Made by a program: the position numbers and the translations under genes. 24,480 bases of DNA, from assembly GCA_019649035.1 (NCBI GenBank), contig BMAT01013285.1, positions 95,624 to 120,103 of the forward strand. Reading direction: 5' to 3'. Position 1 is the first letter of the stretch. Each line of letters begins with the position of its first letter. This stretch comes from Elysia marginata. Lineage: Eukaryota; Mollusca; Gastropoda; Plakobranchidae. This document shows positions 12,701 to 21,166 of this stretch, in pieces. The notes beneath the pieces were generated by a model, which was not told where the DNA came from, searched no databases, and saw only the letters and a program-made list of their open reading frames with translations.

Positions 12701-15700
12701 AAAGAATTTAGCAGGCTGCAAATATTAGTCGTAAATATTTTTTTCTCAACAGCGTTTGAATGTTTTTCTGAGCTAGTGAAAGAATTTGGCAAGAGGGATC
12801 ATGCTGAAATTCTATAGATGAGCTACCAAAATACAAACTGCTCATCCAAGTGTCAAAAACATCTGTACCTCTTAATTACAAAATTCGAATATACGTATCA
12901 TCCTAATGATTTTGAGTTTTTGAAACAAAGCTAAAGAGAGTATTTTCAAAATATTCTAGAACTGAAATTCAATCAACGCTCCATCACCATGCTCCTGGGT
13001 TAGCTGTCTAAGTATCCTGGAGGTTTCAACTTTAGGCTCACAACCAAGACAGAAAAACTAGTTTGGTTAAATTTTAACTGTTGTACTTTAAAAAGGGGGC
13101 TGAACTTGCGTAGCACACAACTTACAGAACAACTTCAAGAGGTATTAGCAATCATTTTCTTTAGTCATAGGTCTTTTATAATTTTTTTAATTGAACGTCT
13201 TAAGAATCACCCTAAAGACGTTTTTTATACAAACCGTAAAGCTTCTTGAGGAACATAGAACTGCCACAGCATTTAACTACCCCCTCAGCCATGATAGCAA
13301 TGCGGTCTCCTAGAACATCTGCTTCATCCATGTAGTGTGTACTGAGGACCATAGTGCGGCCCTGGCGTGCTTTTTGCAACACATTCCAAGTCTGTCGGCG
13401 GGCTGCGGGGTCCATGCCAGAGGTGGGTTCATCTAAGACCAAAATCTGTGAAGGCACAAAACAAAACGCGAGGATATTTGACATAAATGTCTACGAACGG
13501 CTAACACTGAGATTTGATCTAAAATCTAATGAGATAGAAAATACTTTCCTGTAATTAAAAAGCTTTTTTGAGAACAAATGGCTGTAAAAAAAGTTTCTCA
13601 AAAGAAAAGATCTAGAGCAACTGTAGTAATTCTCATCACTTGGGTGATCACGCCATCCTGACAAAATGTATGACCTGCTCCAATCATAACTAGATCAACT
13701 AAGCTTAGTGTCTTTTTGTTTGTCTTTACTGATTCAAGTTTGTGCAAGTAGGCCACATTTTTGATAGCTGCGCTATTTCATTTGTTTTGTATTTTCATAT
13801 TATTAGAATCATATTGATTCCTGAAACTACTCCAACTCAATCGGGTCACACATCATATAAGAAAAGGCTAAAAGAGTTAAAAAGAAACATAACATTCTTA
13901 TTTTCTTTTTAAAGAAAAAGAGAATCATTTAATTATGAACATAACATGGATCACTATACGAGATGCCTTCTGTTCCGGGATATTTTGTTTTTACTTCTTC
14001 GTATGCTTAAAGCCTAATTCACATAAATAACTAACCTTTGAACCCCCAATAAGAGCGATGCCGACTGAAAGTTTCCTCTTCTGCCCTCCAGAAAGACTCT
14101 GAGAGAGATCGTTGAGTTTTGCTTCAAGGCCAACTTCTTGTACAGTAGCCGAGACTTCTCTCTTCAACTCTTCACCATAGATACCTTTCAACTGAAAATT
14201 TAAAACCGCAGACAGAAGGGCATGTTAAAAATGTGTAAAATAGTTGTCACGGTATTATGAAGCTCTTCCGCTGATTTCAGGTGTTTCAAAACACATAAAC
14301 TTTTCAAAGACTGCTAATGCGAGGCCTTAAAAAGTAATTCACCTATCTGTAACTGGACACTAACTTTAGAAATGTTATGGACTTTCTTTGTTTCGTAGAC
14401 TACTTGTTTGTTATTTTTTCTTCTTTCAATTTTTCTAAAATATATGAGGGCATATTGAAAAGTTCTGCCTCCAACGCCATAATTTATCGGGTTTTCAATT
14501 TAGAATCTTCTAGTTTGGCATCAGTCCTCCCAAACCCTTTGTCTACATGTGTGCAAAATTGCATCTGCGTATGACGTCATTTGAGCTCAAAATGTGGCGC
14601 GTCATCAAGCTTGGTGGTGTCACGCGGTCAGAGGAAAGAAAAATGGCGTCTTCCATGGATCTACGCTTAAAACAAAGGGATGTGAGTGAATTTCTGACTG
14701 CAGAAGGCTGTAGCCCTATAGAAATCTATTCTCGTATGAAAGCCGTATATGGTGAAATCTCTTTAGATGTAAGTACTGTGAGACGATGGACACGGCGTTC
14801 AAGGGAAGAGAATCCCAGTGAATCAACTGTTCATGATCAAGCCCGTACTGGTCGACCATTGTCAGCGTCAGACTCTTAGCACCTATCTCGTGTTGATCAG
14901 TTGATTCGTGAAAATCGCCGCGTCAAGCAGATAGGGATTTCTCAAGAGAGGGTCCACCACATCATCACAAATCTCCTAGGGTACAGGAAAGTTTCTGCTC
15001 GATGGGTCCCAAGAATGCTGACGCCTCAGATGAAGCTGCAAAGAGTGCAAATCTGTAGAGAACTGTTGGCAAAATTTGATGAGGATGGTGAAGACTTCCT
15101 CCGTCAAATTGTCACTGGGGATGAATCCTGGGTTCATCGTTATGATCCTGAATCGAAGGAGTATAGACACATAACGTCACCATCTCAGAAAAAATTTAAA
15201 GTGTTTTCTTCCGCACGGAAGGTGCTTCTCATGATCTTTTGGGACAGTGAGGGTGTGGTTTACACAGAATTTTTGGAACAAGGCAACACCGTGAATTCTA
15301 CGAAATATATGAACATACTGGAGAAACTGAAAGCGAGGTTGCGACGGGTAGGGAGTGAGAAAGTTTCCATCATCCATCACGACAACGCTCGCCCTCACAC
15401 AAGTTTCGAAACTCGCACGGTTTTAGATCGTTTAGGCCTCCGGACATTACCACACCCGCCTTATAGCCCAGATCTTGCTCCGAGCGCTTTCTTCCTTTTT
15501 CCAAAACTCAAGGATTACCTCAAGGGCAACCGTTACGAGACAGACGAAGATGTGAAGAATGCTGTTCTTTCTTTGTGCAGAGACAAGACTGCTGACTTCT
15601 TCGCTGACGGTATCCAACAGGTCGCCCATCGGTGGCGGCTCTGTATCGAACGGGACGGTGATTATGTTGAAAAAATGCTATGTCATCTGGTGCTAAATAA

Positions 15701-18700
15701 AATGACCTTTCATTTGGTGTAAGTATCATTTGTTTGTCTTCATTATTTCCAAAGTTATGGACTTGGAGGCAAAACTTATCAATATGCCCTCGTAGAACTA
15801 AAAAGATATAGTGCGCTTTCGGGACAGTTTCTAATGAGCATGCAACTCGATTGTAACCTTAGCAATACTGAGGTGGATGACATACCCGTATTCTAATTTT
15901 AAATTCGTATGACTCGATAATGAACATTTCAGGTTGGTTCTTTTTTCATGTTTATTCCATTCCATGAATTTTTCTTTTCATATACACTGTCGTGCTCAAA
16001 CACACGCAGTATTCGATTAGAATTTTCCATCTTCTCTATCCTTTACACCTTTCAGGCCGCACTTGGTTTACGAACAGTAGTGCTGTGATTATCACTACAG
16101 TGGGAATATATCATTAAACAGGATTTTGCTGGTTGTCCTTAATAGCTGTCTATTCGAGTAAGCTGTTTTGGTCGTTTGTGAGAGTTGGTTACATCTAAAA
16201 TCATTAACTTATTATTTTTAAAAATAATTAATAACCACTTAGATTGCCTATATTTTACTAAGTTATTAAATAACCTAGCATTCATTACATACCTTTCCAA
16301 AGAACTCAAGATGTTCTTTCACCGTTAGTGAGTCAAAGAGAACGTTGTGCTGGGGACACAGGCCCAAACTTTGACGTACGCCTTGAATGTCATTACGAAT
16401 ATCATACCCATTCACCTGGGCTGTCCCACTGGTAGCGGGAATAAATCCTACATAAAGAAAAATCATAGGAAAGGATAAAAACAGGATATATACATAAGTA
16501 GTTTCACATGTCTACATTTCTCTCAGTCCTTTTTTCTGTCGCTATATCACTTTGGATGACCGTAATTCCTTTCTTTTTTTATCCTGTAAGTAAAACTATA
16601 AGGCCTAGAAAACTTTTGTATATATTTTGTTTTAATTGTATCATCTTTAAACAAAAATGTAATTGACTAGTTGTTTGAAGAATTAAAACGTCAATTTATT
16701 TTTAAGGGCTACCACTACAAAATTTAGTAATCTATGCCGCTCCTTTCAATATGTTTGGTCACCTAGACTTGTGTTTTCTCAACCTATTAAAAGATACCTG
16801 AAATAGGTAAAAGTGCCATGCTAGGCAAGCTAATAATTGGGGCAGAGGGGAGGGGTATAAAAACTTTATTCAAAACAGCAACCATAGGTATAGATTTTAT
16901 ACTTAGGAACGATTCGTAGCTTCAAAATCACAGCATCTAGAATAGCTCTAACCTATACCTAATTTCGTAATGTATGTAACCGAATTGGTCTAAGATCGTT
17001 TTATAAGCTGCATAATATCTTTTCCTTTCGTGCCACATAAAATAGTACGCACTTTGCAAGAAAAAAGGCGAAAGAGGTTGGTGTTTCCGAAATGATGACG
17101 TAGATTTCCCAAGTTGAGACGTAGATTTGAGCATGAACAGCAGCTGCTTTTGCAGAGCCCCCTTGACTATTTTTCCTGAGAATATTTTCTAGCAGTAAAG
17201 GCTAGATCTACTTGATGGCTAACGCCGAGAGAATGCGTCTTCCTGACATTCGAGCATGTATTGAATTTATTAATCTAAAAATACCTTTTTGGCTCGCATA
17301 GTTTTAAGTTATATTTCGTTCTGAAAATAAGGCAGACTTGAAAAGACCCATGTACATACGCGGATATTCCCTTTCGTATATAGTTAAAGTTGAGCTCTAC
17401 AACAAATGTTGTGCAATCACTGTTTTTTTATGAATTACGTGTTACAAATGTCACCAGGGATATAAACGGGGATGTAACTTCGATGGATAGTAACCTACTT
17501 CTTGTAAACTTTGCACATAGACTCCAAACAGTAAACAGAAACGAAGGCAAAAAAATTGTACCGTTTTACCAAAAAGTACTGACAAAGAACTTTTAAATCG
17601 AAATCTGACTTTTTTCTGTTTTTTAGATATAAATCACTAGCATGATATAAATATTGAATTTTTGCTCAACAAACTGACCTGTTAACATGGACATCGTTGT
17701 GGTTTTGCCAGCTCCGTTGTGACCCAGCAGTACTGTTATTTGACCCTCATACATCTTGAGTGAGATTCCATCAACAGCTACCTTTTTCCCAAATTCCTAA
17801 AGTTGAAAAACTATATAGTTTTATCTGATCGGGCAAAGACTCCTCACAATGCCTTTTTTATTATTCAGTTTTCACTTTTAAAATTGCATTTTTTATACTC
17901 AGTATGTCTCATCTCGCGCCCAGGCTAAGATTAGATTTTTCATAGCAAGACATATTTACAAGCATGGAAATAAATAAATAAAACAAAACTTTACGGAGGT
18001 AATTCACGAAAGAGTAAACATTCACATGTGCCAGGAAAATCTTGAAGAAGGACTGACTATGGATAGCAGGTGGCATTAGTTTTGAAACACACTTTAAAAA
18101 ATCGAACTATTAAAACGGCATTCCCTAACTCTACCGTTTTCATTGTAATTGAACCTAAAACTAAAACAGTAGGTAGTTTGTTGTTCAATCAATCCACCAA
18201 ACTAAGGAAATATTGAACGTTGCATACTTAAGGCAGTGTTTTAGGGATATGCATAGCACGCTCAAACTAAATTGTGCAACTTTGTATGCGTATTCCCGTC
18301 AAAAAGTTACGGTGTATTTTCTTTTTAAATAGTAAGCCATCCGTCAACTTTGTTAAGAAAACTCCCTGAAAATGGTAAACCTGTTCGTTTCCTGTTTTTT
18401 CCACAGTTGCAACAAGTTACGCAATTCATAATTTAGTAAGAAAATAAAGTAACAAACATTGTGTACCTTTTGCTGTCCTAGGGATACAAAGCGTTAAAGC
18501 AAGAATGGTTTTCTTGTTATCTAACGATTTGACGGAGTTAACTCTCTACACTGTATTAGAAACCAGTTACCCAAATTAATTAAGAACCACTCACTTTCTT
18601 CAACTGAGCTATCTGGATCCCGGCAGTGAGTCCAGTTGGGTCTTTTTCGAAATGTTTGGTGTCATTGTTATCAACTTCATACATAGTATTAGAGGATGGT

Positions 18701-20780
18701 TTGGATCCACACCAGTAGCTTTTCTGTGCGAGAAAAATCAAATTCTGGTTTTATATGATGAAAAGGCATAACTTTACGAATATTTAATGTACAAAAACGA
18801 TGATTAATTATATTATGCGCACAGTTTATCTTTGGTGTGCAAGTAACCGGTGTTTCAACAAAATGGACTGATGTACTGTGATCTACAGGCTACAAAAATA
18901 ACAGTTTATGCACACCTTGATGATAGGTGCTTAACAGTATTAAGTTGTAGAATTGAATTTTTACATATTCCAAGGGTGAAATATTTGCCGTTTTCTTTTA
19001 GGGCATATTAGTTTTTAAATTACATTATGGCAAGAACAACTGCAAAATACACAGTTTTAGCAATAAAGATAAAATGATCTTACTTTAGCCTCAAAAGGGC
19101 TGATTTGCGTGTTATCGTCTTGTACTTGCATGTATTAAATTTGAAAAGAATAAAATACAAGTAAAAAAATGTCTGTGTGAAACACTAAGCCAACAAATGT
19201 ATTTAATTTTTCTCGGAGAATAAAGATATGTTTAAGCACATTTGAATATTTGGAAAACAATAAATAGAGCGCATTTATATAGCTCCGACTCCACTAAATT
19301 GCTCTATGTGCTTTAATTGTGTTCACCGAAAGGCTATCACCAACCAAGTTACCTTCTAAACTCACAGAGGAGCAGTAAGTTAAGCGCATTCCTCTAGCAT
19401 ACTGACAAGATCTTTTACTGCCCTGGTCGAGTACTCTTGTAACAAATGAGTAAGGCGAAGAAATACGTGCAAAAAGCCTTTCTAAAGGACTAGACGTCGA
19501 CCTGCCGAAGCTGGACTTGAACCCCGGACCTCTCGATCCGTAAGCCTAGCTTCTACCAAGAGAGACCACGATGCCAAAGGATTCAAGAAGATTAACAGCT
19601 CAAAAACAGAAATGTCCCTATGTGTGATAAAAAAATTAGGTTTGTGATATGTCATTTCGTTTGAATAAAAAAAAACCAAATAAGTTATTGAATATGGCTT
19701 ACCATGAAAGGGAAGTAGAAAGGTTTTGGCACGCCAAACTCTCCTGGTCGCACATTGTCCAAATACCATGTAACAACGCAGTGAATGAATGAATCAAAGA
19801 TCAGTATCAACATAACGTCCAGCAGAGTGACGTTGTCATCTACAACTCCTGGTCTGTTGAAGTTGTTCCACTGGACACCCTCACCTGAACACAACAAACA
19901 GGTGAAGAAAATTTCTATCTACTGATACAAGTAGTCAGAGAAATTGCCGACAACTTACTGACAGACTCATACTTTAAGGTTGAAATACAGGAGGAGAGAG
20001 ATATCCTTAGAAAGTAACAAAGAGTAACAATATGGAGAGTTGGTGTACTCCGCTTAGATAAGATTGATACTCTTGTGTATATAGCGATAAATTCAGTCTG
20101 GCAGACTCATCCTCTCAAAATGCTTTATCTATAATAATGAAAATGTGTCCCAACCATGCTAACACTCGTACAAAATGGATCATCAGTACAACAGCCACAG
20201 TGTAGTTTCGGCTCACTAGCTTGTTCACTTAAAAACAGAATCTTTAGAAACTTGTAAAGAGAATAGACCCTGCATTATCGGCTGGACGAATGGGAGAAAA
20301 TCCAGGATAGCTGATGGGCAAACGGGGGCGGTAGCTAACCCTTTTTCTGTAAAACAAACGCTACCTAAAACGTCATTACGTTATCGTCTTCCGCGCACAA
20401 GGTAGGTGCTGATGAGGCTTCTTGTCGAAATAACCTTAATGCGCTTCTATCATCTTAATGCGCTTCTGTCAATGGTCTCTTAGAATAATTATGTTTTCTT
20501 CACCTGAAAAATTAAGAGTTTCCCGGCAGTTAGATAAACGCGCTATTCCATAAAAGATCACAATAACTGTAAGCTTACAAGGAAATGTAGATCCATCGCC
20601 AGTGAGTCCGTGGATATACAAACGCGCTCAAACGCAAAAAATTGTAGAATTTACAATGGCGTCATTTCTTTTTCACATTGCGCAGAGTTGAAAAAAAAAG
20701 ACTACGAAAATCAGAGAGTTGACTATCGGCGTATTTTGTTTTTTAGCGGATATCATTTACTCTCTCTCCATCCATCTCAC

Positions 20781-20823
<43 letters not shown>

Positions 20824-21130
20824 ACCGACCGATGGACCGACTGTGTGGCCTAGCAGTAGGACATTCGCTCAGAGATCAGGAGGTGCGTGGTTCAGTCCCG
20901 GCCAAGGACTTTAAAATTGGTATAAGCAGCTGATCCGCCTAACATTATGGATTTAGTGTTAAGTCTGGTCGGCCCGGTGTCAGAATAATGTGACTGGGTG
21001 TGGTATACGCAAGCGCTTCTTACATAAAAGTGTGGCAGAACGCTTTCTATAGTCCCCAGCGCCGTCTCTGATATAACCTCAAAGTTAAATCGGACGTTAA
21101 GCAATCAAACAACCAATCAATTTCTCTCTC

Positions 21131-21166
<36 letters not shown>

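Larger units (their letters stand above)
14445..15792 (+). mobile_element. mariner (Tc1/mariner superfamily) transposon, inactive
   Basis: The element is 1348 bp, flanked by TA at 14443-14444 and 15793-15794, the expected mariner target duplication. The terminal inverted repeats are about 38 bp with roughly five mismatches and share GAGGGCATATTGA and GCCTCCAA. It lies in the host intron 14192-16292, antisense to the ABCA gene, and carries one transposase frame (14643-15722). TIR divergence and transposase lesions show it is old or decaying. No internal rearrangement is obvious. Confidence 0.93.

Noticed and set aside
20610..20933. Plus-strand open frame with a long Ser-Leu repeat
   Set aside because: The repeat is the CT microsatellite and the tail is SINE sequence.
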